A stretch of DNA of 64,000 nucleotides from Membranipora membranacea (lineage: Eukaryota > Bryozoa > Gymnolaemata > Cheilostomatida > Membraniporidae), in assembly GCA_914767715.1 (NCBI GenBank), contig OU612071.1, positions 4,278,001 to 4,342,000 of the forward strand, read 5' to 3'. Positions 22,721 to 34,500 of the stretch are shown piece by piece. Position numbers and translations under genes: made by a program. Position 1 is the first letter of the stretch. The number at the start of each line of letters is the position of its first letter. The notes beneath the pieces are model-generated. The model was not told the DNA's origin, did not search any database, and saw only the letters and a program-made list of their open reading frames with translations.

Positions 22721-24141
22721 TATGGCTTTATTTAACTTAGGTACTTCTAAGTACTAGCATGGGAAAGATAACCTCTTAGTCTTATGCTCCTTAAGAGTAA
22801 ATAACAGTTGTGGAGCACATTTGTTTCAACTAAACCAAAAAGAAAAGCGTAAGCATAATATCTTTTGTATCATAAGTTCAATTTTGAAGGTATTCAGTCT
22901 TCATCAATGAGTTTTTGATATCGATAAGATAAACACAACAAACTTTACAGCCATATAATCACAAAATTCAAAAGTGGGAGACTACACAGGAATGTATACT
23001 CGACCTTGATGTTTTCTCCATCCCTTGTATAACTACCGACCAGTTCAATCATCATACTTATATCTATTTATGTTTTGCCCTTGACCTTGAGTTTGAAAAC
23101 AACTGTGTGAGGAACGTAAATTTTCGTCCTGCTTTTACTCACTCACTGTGCATATACTTTAAGAGAGTATATGCTGTGAGGAACGGAAATTGATATATGC
23201 CGTGTACTATTAGTATGTATAGTTGTTCTATAACCGTCCTACCTATAAATTTGGTTCTTACTATGTTTGTAGTTATGGTTTTAAATCTTGCACTCCGGAC
23301 ACTTCAAAATGTCACTTTATTGTTGTGTAATTTATTTGTAGTTCTAATTTGGAGTTACCTCCTCTTTCATGCACTGAAGAAAGACAAGATCGCTCAAATC
23401 TATTAAAACGTGGTTCCAATTGGTAATGCTAGCACTCTGGTGAGTACGAGGTATTTAACTTATTAATTTCTAGTGACGAACAGCTGGTTCCCACTACTCC
23501 ACAAAGCAATTTACTACGGGGTTGTTATTGAGCCTGACCTCTTCTTAGCTTCACTAGAAGTTGCCTTCAAGTTGTTTTGTTCCTGCCGATAACCTGCTAA
23601 GACCCCTGTCTTGTTCTAACAGTAAAACTCTTGATGAGTTTCGAGACAATGCTCTTACACCACAAAGTCAATATAGTCCTTAGATGTTAATATGACACAA
23701 TCACTATTTATGAATGTGTTCAGGTACGTTTGATATTTTTGTTATTCAACTTAGGTGACTGATTTTAATTATGAGCACCTACTTGATCTCTGTATAGTGC
23801 CTGGAAGCCCAATCAGGTAATCAAGGCGGTGTATCAGTATCACAGGCCTCTTAGCCAAGTTAAATTAGCTAAAGACTCCAACCCAATTTCTAGTGAAGGA
23901 AAGAGGTATCAGTCTGTGGTCACTCTAAAATTAATGTTCAATTTCTATATTCAATGTTGAATTAATGTTTCACAGATTAGAGGTATCTTATCTTAAATCG
24001 GTAGCGTCCTACTTCTTTAAAACACAAGAATCTAATCCTAAACTATTATTCCGAAACTTAATCTATTTAACCCCCAAGCAAATATGAATACTAATTAATT
24101 CTGTTCTGCTTTAACAATAGTTCCCGATGATACTTCTAAAA
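22706..24141. other. Intergenic with unassigned exon-like stretches
   Basis: Contains a 69-residue hydrophobic frame (23197-23406, +) and short segments bordered by AG and GT (for example 23473-23560 and 23800-23816), but no continuous protein could be joined from them and no family was recognised. Confidence 0.3.
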
Positions 24142-24440
24142 TGATTTCCGACTTGATATGAGCACCTACGCGAAATACCTGCGTTTATGGTGGGTCACAA
24201 TGATTTCCAACTTTGATATGAGCACCTACGCAAATTACATGCGTTTATGGTGGGTCACAATGATTTCCGACTTTGATTAAGCACCTACGCGAAATACCTG
24301 CGTTTATGGTGGGTCACAATGATTTCCGACTTTGATATGAGCACCTACGCGAATTACATGCGTTTATGGTGGATCACAATGATTTCCGACTTTGATATGA
24401 GCACCTACGCGAATTACATGCGTTTATGGTGGGTCACAAT
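24142..24440. repeat. Five-copy 60-bp tandem array
   Basis: Five head-to-tail units of 59-60 bp starting TGATTTCCGACTTTGATATG and containing AGCACCTACGCGAA, TGCGTTTATGG and GTCACAA. Two variants alternate: GAAATACCTGCG in units 1 and 3, AAATTACATGCG or GAATTACATGCG in units 2, 4 and 5. Noncoding minisatellite; no spacers, so not a CRISPR array. Confidence 0.9.
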
Positions 24441-24950
24441 GATTAAACCTCCTAAAGTTAATTTTGAATCCTGTTTCAGAGTGTTGTTATAGTAACAATT
24501 AACAACGACTTCCTTTAGTTGATTGCAAAATTGCCTTATAAACTCTTAGTGAATATGACCTAACGTCTGAGTACCTGACGAACTGTCCCTAATTACTTTG
24601 CCAATTACTATATGCATAGAAATCAATTACAACAGTATATTCACAAAAGTTATTGTTTATTGTCTTGAAACTTATAAAAAAAGTGATAATGTAATTCAAA
24701 TGATACTCACAGTATATATTGGTCCTTAGACTCCACTTTAGTGTTAGCGTTCCAACAAAGATCTTTGCTTTAAAACTAGTATTTATTAAATCAAAATATA
24801 ATGTCTTTTACTAGCTATGTAAAAAGTTGACTGTGCTGCTCAAAGAATTAAACTGTACTGATTTACTGTTCAAAATTTCGGCCTTTATATAGGTGCCGAT
24901 TTTTGTGCTGACTCTGCTTGTTGTCGTTTGATTAGCTGTCGGCGGATTAG
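24441..24950. other. Intergenic, no gene seen
   Basis: AT-rich, with a TTTATATAGG sequence near 24891 that could be a TATA box on the plus strand, but nothing downstream supports a gene. Confidence 0.3.
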
Positions 24951-24951
24951 T

Positions 24952-25672
24952 GGATTAGTGTCTCTTGTGGCTTTGTTATATGAAACTGTTCTGTGGTCAC
25001 GTCACGTGGTATATGGCTGCTGTTCCTCAGTCTACCTTCTGGAATTTATTGTTCTATTTTTGGGCTGACTTTGTTGTTGTTACTCCATGATTAATTACTT
25101 CTGTGTCATCCTGAAGATTACTTGGTACTTGGTGCTATGACGTTTTGGAAAACCAAATTCCTGAAGATTAATTGGTACTTGGTACTAGGATTAGTGTCTC
25201 TTGTGGCTTTGTTATATGAAACCGTTCTGTGGTCACATCACGTGGTATATTGCTGCTGTTCCTCAGTCTACCCTCTGGAATTTGTTGTTCTATTTTTGGG
25301 CTGACTTTGCACTGTGCAAAATCGGTTCCTATTCAGAGCTTATTCCATGCGGGATAATGATTGTATAAATAGATGAAGTTATACCTACATTGTATAAATA
25401 CAATTGAATTGAATAAGTTGTCTACTTATACCATACATTGAATAATTAAAGTTGCATAATTTTAACAGGAATGTGGTATAATCATTGTATAAAGTGGAAT
25501 AGTGAAGGTATAAACATGATTATTCAAACTTATGCCCAGTGTATAATCATTGAATAGGAACTGATTTTGCACAGTGTTGTTGTTGTTACTTCCTGGTTAA
25601 TTACTTCTGTGTCACCCTGGAGATTACTTGGTACTTGGTACTATGACGTGTTGGAAAACCAAATTACTGCGT
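24952..25672. repeat. Tandem duplication (~237 bp) interrupted by a CACTA-like element
   Basis: GGATTAGTGTCTCTTGTGGC begins unit 1 near 24952 and unit 2 near 25189. The units are close to identical over ATGAAAC(C/T)GTTCTGTGGTCAC and CTGGAATTT(A/G)TTGTTCTA. Unit 2 is split at 25310 by the element ending 25576 and resumes to about 25672. The frame 25122-25304 crosses the unit boundary and is probably not a gene. Confidence 0.75.
25307..25579. mobile_element. CACTA-like MITE
   Basis: The body 25310-25576 (267 bp) begins CACTGTGCAAAATCGGTTCC and ends GGAACTGATTTTGCACAGTG, near-perfect inverted ends extended by TATTCA/TGAATA. It is flanked by the 3-bp duplication TTG. The undisturbed site is preserved in duplicated unit 1 (GACTTTGTTGTTGTTAC). 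CACTG ends with a 3-bp duplication suit the EnSpm/CACTA superfamily; no coding capacity. Confidence 0.75.
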
Positions 25673-26387
25673 CACTGGAATTCCTATTTTCTGACCGGAT
25701 TAGCATGCTGCGGTTATCTTCGCTACATCCTTGATGGATTACTTCTGCGTCTCTCTGCTCGTTGTGTATGCTTGTGACTACAAAATACCATGGAGGTTAC
25801 TGGGTGCATTTGTTTCCATCTCTATCTGTACCCTCTGACTTCTGCGGCTGGCTGAATATAACTACATATCTCAAGTGCCCATTTTTGGTACTGACAACTG
25901 TCAGCTAAATTCAAATGAGAGGGGCACCAAGAGTGAGAGTTTTTTTTCGATCAACGAAAATTAAATTCATTACTCAAATAATTGCTCATTATACAACATA
26001 CCCTACTGACCTTAATATTTCGCGGGCTCCTAATTCAGAGGGCACAACTTAAACCTTTTTCACTAGCCTTAATTATTCACGGATTGCAGGATTGCAATTT
26101 CTGGTAAGTTTGTCCAAGATGAGAAGATTTCAAGCTCTTAACTCAACTACAAAAATCCATTACCCAACTGGGAGTTGAACCTGGGACCTTCTGCATCGCA
26201 AGTTAAAGTCATACTATACTCATACTCCACCATACTAGTCAATGGAATTAAGGACAAAGATATTTTCCCTGAGCACTACACTAAACTTATCAGCAGCATT
26301 CCTGAACATACTATAAATGCAGCATTCCTGATGCAGCATTCCTATAGATGCAGCATTCTATATAGATGCAGCATTCCTATAGATTCA

Positions 26388-26790
26388 TATATAGATATAT
26401 ATATATACACACATTTGTGCAATAAAGTGTCATATATTATATATCCCACTATTGTACCCACAAAAACCCTGGACAATGAGTCTTTCATGTATACACATAT
26501 ATATATATATATATAGTGGCTATCAGATCTTTGCATTGGATTTGTGCGACCATGTCAGGCTATTTTATCTACCATTATTTACTATTGGGTTTAGGATGCC
26601 CAACATGATTATTTAAGAGGATTTAAGACATGATTTTTTTGTGGGTCATATAAAATGACTCCTTATTTTTGAGTGACACTTAGTTGGGGCCAAATACACA
26701 CAGATGACACTTAAAAGCACAAATTTGTATCTATATATATATATTCATATATATATATATTCATATATATATATATTCATATATAGATAT
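26388..26790. repeat. AT microsatellites
   Basis: (TA)n tracts at about 26388-26408, 26498-26515 and 26733-26790; the last is a compound repeat of TATATATATATATTCA. GCAGCATTCCT recurs in tandem around 26318-26380 and once near 26808. Confidence 0.7.
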
Positions 26791-28175
26791 GCAGATTCAT
26801 AGAGATGCAGCATTCCTGAACATACTATAAATGCATTGAATGCCACCATTCAACGGAAATGTAAAGAATTCATTACATCCGAGCAAGGCATGAATGCTTC
26901 CGATGTACAACTACCAAGTCTGGAAGGCGGCTGCACTGCAAGTCAAAGCTCCAGCACATCAGTTGCCATGGATAGCAATAGCTCTCGCAATCATCAAACA
27001 ACAACAGGAAACACATGTGAATCATGCAGCAAAGTCCAAAACCTCATCAGCGACATAATGCACAAAATCTTGGAGCTAGAAAGTAATGTTAAACAACAAA
27101 ACACTTTAATACAGAAACTTGTTGACCAACACCCGATAACCGATCAAATACAACATCAATTCAACCAACTTGAAACCAGCATCGACAAACAGCTAACAAG
27201 TAAATTAGTATGCAATTCAAATTCCTCACCACATGAAAAAGTTTCTCCTAACAATCAAACATCATCAGCACAACACTGGGTTAACTATAATCATCAGCAA
27301 CTTAATCTGCCATAAACTTCCTCAACGAACAACAACAATCGACCCAGCATGAGAACACAACCCCCAAAAGAACAAAAAATAGACTACAGTTTCCGCCCTA
27401 TAGACAATCGTGTCATAGATATTAAGAAGGACTCCACGACCTACAGCAACTTTAACCAGGATACCATCAGACGCACCCTCAACAAAACCTTTGGGCCCAT
27501 CATAATAGAAAAGATTACCAGATATAACTCAATACAAACAAACCCAAAATTATGATACAGTTCAACCACCAAGAAACAAGAAACAACATCCTACAAAAAT
27601 GGAACACTGATCTATTTGGTGGATCATTTATACGCCAAACCACAATCGACCCAAAGTCCCTGACAGAAAATGGGTATGTTGAAAGGTGTGCCACTAGACG
27701 CTGAGGACAGCACTGTAATAAATGATATAAAAGTGCTCTACCCTCTTGCTACATCAGAAAGAATATTTAAGGAGGGCAAACCAATGAGAATGTTCAAAAT
27801 TAAGTTCCATACTCGTGATGATTTTCTTTTTTCTATTAAAAATGGCATTTGTCTCCAATCGCAAAGTGTTAATAATGTCAATTTGAGCAAATGAGATAAA
27901 GTATTCTGAATTTGCATTTTGGAATATCTGTGGAATTACCAGGAAAATAGAGGAGATAAAATCAATTTTGCATCAACGTAGATTCGCAATTCTAGGATTA
28001 GCAGAAACATTTTTGAATGAGCATGACGGTGTTGGTATTTATTCGGTGCCAGGTGATCAGGTGATTAGGAGAGATCGGGGATATGGTTACGTTGGTGGTC
28101 TCGTTTTCTACATACATGAATCCGTGCAATTCGAACATCTTGCAGATTTTGACAGTATCATGCCTGAGTCTATAA

Positions 28176-28479
28176 CTATCAAACATTGAATTCCATATCT
28201 GGAATAGCATCATTAGCTTTCTTTTGCAAAACAAAGGGCTTGCAAAAATAGCCAGTCCCTAGTAGCAATCTAGAAATGCCCTAATCATCGACACTGTATG
28301 GGGTATAATTACTGTTTGCAATTTTGTAAACAAGACAATTTCTCAGGCTAATTATTCATGCTACTAGGGACAGCCAATCAGATAACAGTCAGATGGGTCC
28401 CTGTGTTTAGTGTGCTCACCGTATAGCGCTATGATACTATTTCCATTCTAAGAGAAGAATCTAATTCAGTGCTATCAAA
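28176..28479. mobile_element. hAT-type MITE inserted in LINE endonuclease
   Basis: The body 28184-28471 (288 bp) starts CATTGAATTCC and ends with inverse-type AATTCAGTG, flanked by an exact 8-bp duplication CTATCAAA (28176-28183 and 28472-28479). Removing one duplication and the body makes the LINE frame continuous across the site, from PESITIK into VKPSTNK, which shows the boundary is exact. Confidence 0.85.
28250..28376. mobile_element. 117-bp MITE nested inside the 28184-28471 element
   Basis: The body 28255-28371 has perfect 13-bp inverted ends (GTCCCTAGTAGCA and TGCTACTAGGGAC) and a 5-bp flanking duplication AGCCA at 28250-28254 and 28372-28376. It lies wholly inside the hAT-type element, hence is younger. 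The superfamily is not clear. Confidence 0.65.
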
Positions 28480-30150
28480 GTAAAACCAAGTACAAATAAA
28501 AGTTGTTTAGTCTCGCTTATATACAGGCCTCCTAACTCCAAGATCTTGCTTACGAATACCTTGAAAAAGCTTTTTCACTGTATAATGAAATGATTATACT
28601 TGGAGATTTTAACATCAACGTCCTTGAAAAAAGAATCAACTGAAAGTGGTTGAATATTGTTAAATCTTTTTCCTTTCGTCAATTGATCTCGGAGCCAACA
28701 AGAGTTACAGAAACATCCAACACCCTGATCGATTACGTATACACAAATTTGCCCTCAGATATGTCAGAGAGTGGAATTATAAAATATGGAATGAGTGATC
28801 ATTACTTGGTTTTCATAAAAATTTATTCTCCACATTAAAGGTAAAAGCAAAAAGAACATCATTTGAATTCGACGACTATTCCAAATTGACAAACCAGAAT
28901 ATACATGACCTTTTTTCGGGTCGTCACTTTAATGACGTATTGTGTGAGAATACTTTAGACCTTTGTATGCAAGATTTAATGACACATATAGTTCATTAAT
29001 CAAAACACTTGTCATCACCAAGAAAAGACTTGTAAAAACTGCTCAACTGCCCAAATGGTTAGATGATGAGGTAAAATCACCCATGTATTTGCGTGATAGA
29101 TTGAAGAGAGAGGGCAAATGGGAAGAATATAAAATTCAATGTAATTATGTCACAAATTTGATTAAGAAGAAGAAAAAATCGGATATTTCAGATATAATTA
29201 AAAATAACAAAAATAACGCCAAGCCTGTTTGGGAAGCTTTAGTAATCAATCAAACTAAAAATTCACCGATGGTCAATATTGGGGGTTTATCCCCTTATGA
29301 ATTGAACAGACACTTTACAAAAATTGCAAAATTAATAACCAAAGACATCCCTGATTCCCATGAATATAAAATGATTAGACCAGTGACAACCCAAACGTTT
29401 TCTCAATTGACTCGCTTTACTCCAGAAATTTGTTTCAAAATCTAAAAAAACATTTCTGACAATAAAGCAACTGGTCATGATGGTATATCTGTTAAGGTTT
29501 TGAAGAAAACATGCCCCTACATATGCGACATTGTAACTGACATGTTCAATAGCGCATTAATAGAGGGTGTATTTCCTTCACAGTGGAAAACCGCAAGAGT
29601 AATTCCTATTCATAAGGGTGGAGATATCAAAGATCCATCTAATTATCGCCCTATATCAATACTTCCTGCGCTATCTAAGATTTTTCAGAAACATGTGCAT
29701 TCCCAAATTCAAAAATATCTCACCGCAACCAAATTTCTTCACAAATTACAATGTGGATTTAGAAAAGGTTATTTCTGTGTTGATTCCGTACACCAACTCA
29801 TTTCTGACCGTTTGTCAGCAAGATGAGATGGTCACTTTGTTGCTATGATGTTTTTGGATTTCAAAAATGCTTTTGACTGCGTCGACAATGAAATTCTTCT
29901 GAAAAAATTGACAATGCACAGTATAACGGGCAAACTACACTTTCTCATAAAATCTTCCCAACAGATAGGACACAATTTGTATCTATACAACAAGGTGCAA
30001 GAAGCTCCAAAATCCTACACATTACATTCCAAGGCATTTGCCTACGCTGATGATACAGTTTTCGTATCAAAATCTGACAACTTTTATACACTTGATGCTT
30101 TATGTGATACTGTACACTTGATAGAAAGTAGGTGTAGGAATAATAGGATG

Positions 30151-30492
30151 TTAAAGGGCAACCAAGGTTTCGCAGCGATGCATTAATGGGTAGCAAATTA
30201 TGTGCGAGGCAGTATCAGCTTTGTGCATTACGCGACGCAAAACTCAAAGTAGTTGCTGACTCTAAGCTGGATAACACTTCAGTTTAGGGGAGCTTCCAAG
30301 ACATTGCTGTTATGATGATAGAGTACAGGCTAAATAATAACAGGAACAGGAAACTGCTCTGTGGTATTCTATTTTAGCTGAGTTTGAGAAACCTGATGGA
30401 TGAAATGTTTCCCAATAACTCTGGCTGAATAATCATCCGAATTAGATTTGGTCTTTTTCCCTATTTCCCTATATGCAGAAGGTGCCCTTTGA
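30151..30492. mobile_element. TTAA MITE, second copy, in LINE reverse transcriptase
   Basis: Reverse-orientation relative of 2146-2522. The left end TTAA-AGGGCAACCAAGG is intact; the right end is shortened by an internal deletion to GGTGCCCT followed by TTGA, a near match to TTAA. It divides the LINE frame between NNRML and NIKKSHYML, which join cleanly when it is removed. Confidence 0.8.
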
Positions 30493-31165
30493 ACATAAAA
30501 AAATCTCACTATATGCTTGTACAACCCTCTCATAGAGCCACATCTCTCGAATTAGATCTAAAAATTAACCATAAAAGACTAAACCGAAATGCCAATACCA
30601 AACTCTTTGGTTTTACTTTGAATGACTCATTGTCATGGGACGATCATGTAGACCAGATTTGCACCAAAATAAACAAAAGTTTGGCATTATTCCAGAAATG
30701 CAGGGCATTCCTAGATAGTAAATCATCTCGCAACTTTTATTTCCGGTATGTCTTTTGTCATAAATGATATATGGCATCCGCATATATGGCAACCTATCAC
30801 CACAATATATTCTTGAAAGAATATACTTGCTCCAAAAGAGGGCTATCCGCCTAATAGCAAATGTCAACCACATACCGTATCATCTAATACATACAAGAGA
30901 TTTACATACATCTCTTGGTCTGATTCCTTTTTCTCTCCTTGCTGGTCATTTCACCTGCATTTTGATTGCACCTGACTTTCTTTTGGATGGATTTATTCCA
31001 GCTAGCTCTAAAACCTTTTTTAGAGACAAACACCTATTACATTATCAAACTGAGTATTTTTTTCTTTTTCTCTCCGCTTAAGTTTTTTTCTTTTTTGTTC
31101 TGTCACTGCATGAAAAACATTCCTAAAGATGATGTAGAATGACAATAAAAGTATAAAAAAAAATA

Positions 31166-31562
31166 ATAATGATGTTCTTGTAAAAAGCAAACCAAAAGTT
31201 GAGCAATTGAAATATAATTATTTGTTTAGAAATCACAGTTGAAGACATGCTGGAAAGAATTACATGTAAAGTCATTATGTACAATCCAAAATATGAATTT
31301 GCGGGAACATTTCATTGGGCCCTTTGGAAGTCTTGAGTGCTGAAGCAGCAAATCTAGGTATGGTTTGATTGTTCTGTTAAAACAATATATCTCAATGTTG
31401 CCATAAATATTACTTACGAAGCCAGAATTAAGTTTGAAATCACAAAAGTGGATGGTGTCTCAACTGATTCATTTTTTGTCCTTATTTTTGTGCTTGGATG
31501 TGAGTAGCTTTTAATAAGGCAGGCACAAAATGTCAGCATTTTGCAGCTAAACACATTTACCT
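31166..31562. other. Spacer between LINE and ankyrin gene
   Basis: AT-rich. No gene or paired repeats seen. Confidence 0.35.
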
Positions 31563-31568
31563 TTTATT
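31563..31568 (-). terminator. Polyadenylation signal of the ankyrin/60-residue-repeat gene
   Basis: Minus-strand AATAAA only 12 bases past the TAA stop at 31581-31583. This supports 31581 as the real gene end, with a very short 3' untranslated region. Confidence 0.5.
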
Positions 31569-31580
31569 TCACATAGTCTG

Positions 31581-34500
31581 TTATTGATCAAAAGTTTGGG
31601 ATTGATTGTTATTGTCATCCCATGGTTGAGAGGCTTCAAGCGACATGCAAGGTACTGTAGATGATGGTTGAGCAGGTTGCTGGTCATCAGATCTTGCAAG
31701 ATATTCATTTGAGAGCCTCAGGGTTTCATGTCTGGCATCCTCAGCCTCAAGATTGTTACTCAATAGCTGATTCTCCCCTTGCATTGAGGTTCTGGAGCTG
31801 TTCGGTTGAGCGGCTTCAAGCGACATGCAAGGTACTGTAGATGATGGTTGAGCAGGTTGCTGGTCATCAGATCTTGCAAGATATTCATTTGAGAGCCTCA
31901 GGGTTTCATTTCTGGCATCCTCGGTCTCCAGATTAATACTCAATAGCTGATTTACCCCTTGCATTGAGGTTCTGGAGCTGTTCGGTTGAGCGGCTTCAAG
32001 CGACATGCAAGGTACTGTAGATGATGGTTGAGCAGGTTGCTGGTCATCAGATCTTGCAAGATATTCATTTGAGAGCCTCAGGGTTTCATTTCTGGCATCC
32101 TCGATCTCCAGATTAATACTCAATAGCTGATTTACCCCTTGCATTGAGGTTCTGGAGCTGTTCGGTTGAGCGGCTTTAAGCGACATGCTAGGTACTGTAA
32201 ATGATGGTTGAGCAGGTTGCTGGTCATCAGATCTTGCAAGATATTCATTTGAGAGCCTCAGGGTTTCATGTCTGGCATCCGCAGCCTCAAGATTGTTACT
32301 CGATAGCTGATTTTCCCCTTGCATTGAGGTTATGGAGTTGTTTAGTGGATCGCCAGAAAATTGGGGGTTTGGTTCTGACAGAGGCACAATTGTGTCAATA
32401 AACTGTTGTGCCTCAATGTTTTGAGTTTGGTCACTGGTTGACATGGCCTCTTGGCTGATTCTATCCTCCAGTGATTGAATGATCTCACTAACTGATCTCT
32501 GGGGTACAATTGATGCTGTTTGAATGGCATATTGAAAACCTGAATTTGAGGGAGATTCATTCTCAGATCTGCTTCCTATCTGTGATTGGCTGACTGAGTT
32601 ATCTGCTGCCTGAAAAGCATCAAGTGAGCGTTGGGGCACTGTTGATGACGGTTGAATTGAGATTTGCGGTTCAGCAGAAGTTGATTGTGCGGAGAGAACC
32701 CATTGTTGTTGCTCGGAGAAACTGAGGTCGAGAAAGGAGTTTCCAGGCAGACTATCTTGTAGATCAGTGTGTTCTGATGTCAGACTCACATCATCAGAAG
32801 CAACTCCTTGCAGTGACTGACCACCAGGTTGTATTGGAGTAACTGAGTGTTGAGTTAACGTTGATGAAGGTAAGGATTTTTTACATATATGTGTTGTTCC
32901 GTCTGATGTCATATCTGTCATTTTCTGTTGATTTTGTTCTGTTATCTTGGTAATGTTTACATATAGAGGGGTGACTAATTCTTCAGTATCAGAATCGAGT
33001 GAATCATTTGGGATGTCATAACGGTGGATCATTGCTGCGATATTGACATAGAAGGGCTGCATAGCATCTTGATTGTTGACATAATGAGTTATCTCTGTTT
33101 CAGCTTTGTCGGAACTAGGGGGTAAGCAGTTATGTTTCTCAACGAGTGGATATGGCACCAGGAAAGAACCGCTGTGCTGAGATTTGTCAGAACGAGTAGA
33201 GGGATCATCTACGGTCAATGAATTCTTCAGAATGCCACTTATCCCATCTAGTGTAATAAAATAAAGAATAAAGTGCTTGAGTGCATTGTCCTGCTTGTTT
33301 TGGTTTCATTAAATGGTGGGGGAGAGAAACACAAAAGCTGCCAAGACACCGGTTCACCATTTTCTTCCTTATTAAGCTAACATTGTCAAAACTGTAGTTA
33401 ATTTTGGCATGATTTATGATGAGGGCCTTTTGGGAGCTTGGGCCGAAGATAGAGAGAGAGAGAGAGAGATTGCGATTGGTTTGAATAATTACCGGATAGT
33501 TGTTCACTGTATGAATTCTTCGAATCACCTACAAGCAACAACACATGATATCAATTGAAACAAATAGTACCCGACTAATGATATAACATTCAACTGCAAC
33601 AGTTGACTTAACTTTCTTTACCTGCTGCAACTGATTATTGTTGCAGCAAAATAAACCATCGGCGTAACAGACCAGCAATGGCTATGCTACGAAAATGTGG
33701 TATTTGAAATAAGCGGTTACTCTAATGCTCTACCACAAATATGATCATCAGTTTGTTGGTATCAAATTGATATAAATTGTAACTTGCATTTTTCAGGCTG
33801 CACGGGTGCTCTGTTAGTAGACGACCCTGTACGAATCAGTTTCATAACAGCTGCAACAGGGACAACTGTCTCTCCTTGCATCTGCTGCTGTCTCAACATT
33901 TCTTCAATGCTTGTCAGTTTGTGTGCTTGGTCCTTGATTGTTACTTCCATCTCTTTGATGACAGATCTTTGTCCAACAATCACTTTGACCATATCAGGTG
34001 AAAGTGAAAATCCTTGAAAGAAGCAAGAAAGCTGAATGTAGGCCACATTTTTAATTTTTTTCAATTTGATTGAGTTTTATCTTAGTGAATGTGAAAGGTC
34101 CCATCAACAAAACATGACTAGTAGACAAATTTGAGATAATCAAAGCCGACTGAGGTATTGACTTTACAATACAGTCTGGCAAGTCCATTGCCACTTGGCC
34201 CTTATCACCTTAATGTTGAGGACTTGTTATTCACATTTGCAAAATAGTCCCATATATATTGTATTGAGTAACTGAGAGTTTTGCAAGTTTTGAAATTCAA
34301 GGACCGGCCGAAGACGTCCCACGGCGCAAGAGTATGGTTGCAAAGCTGAAACTTAGAGGAGTTGGCGGGAGGGCACCACCAGGAGTTTTTCCTGATTCAT
34401 ATTCATTTGAAATATTTTGTTTCATGTCGCTGTCTTCAGATTCAGGATTCAAACATAAAAATCCATCTAACACAACTCATTTACTTGTTGCTTGTTACAA

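Larger units (their letters stand above)
26836..31165 (+). pseudogene. Dead CR1/Jockey-like LINE with ORF1 and ORF2 remains
   Basis: A near full-length but inactive non-LTR retrotransposon. ORF1 remains (26836-27894) include a coiled-coil stretch (ESCSKVQNLISDIMHKILEL) and, after frame breaks, an RRM-like part (MFKIKFHTRDDFLFSIKNG). ORF2 starts near 27900 with an apurinic-type endonuclease (FAILGLAETFL, YRPPNS, IILGDFNINVL, MSDHYLVFI). The reverse transcriptase follows (NKATGHDGISVKVLKK, YRPISILPALSKIF, QCGFRKG, FLDFKNAFDCVD, AFAYADDTVF) with its C-terminal NTKLFGFTLNDSLSWDDHV. The GVPQGS segment is missing, and several stops and frameshifts are present. It ends in an A-rich tail near 31150. 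Two small DNA transposons interrupt it (28184-28471 and 30155-30488). Confidence 0.85.

Noticed and set aside
23197-23406. Hydrophobic 69-residue frame
   Set aside because: Could be a membrane peptide, but the residues come from T-rich DNA and no neighbouring signal supports a gene.
24142-24440. CRISPR-like array
   Set aside because: Units are contiguous without unique spacers, and the genome is eukaryotic; it is a minisatellite.
32201-32560. Frames on both strands inside the 180-bp repeat exon
   Set aside because: Shadows of the 31581-33224 coding frame.
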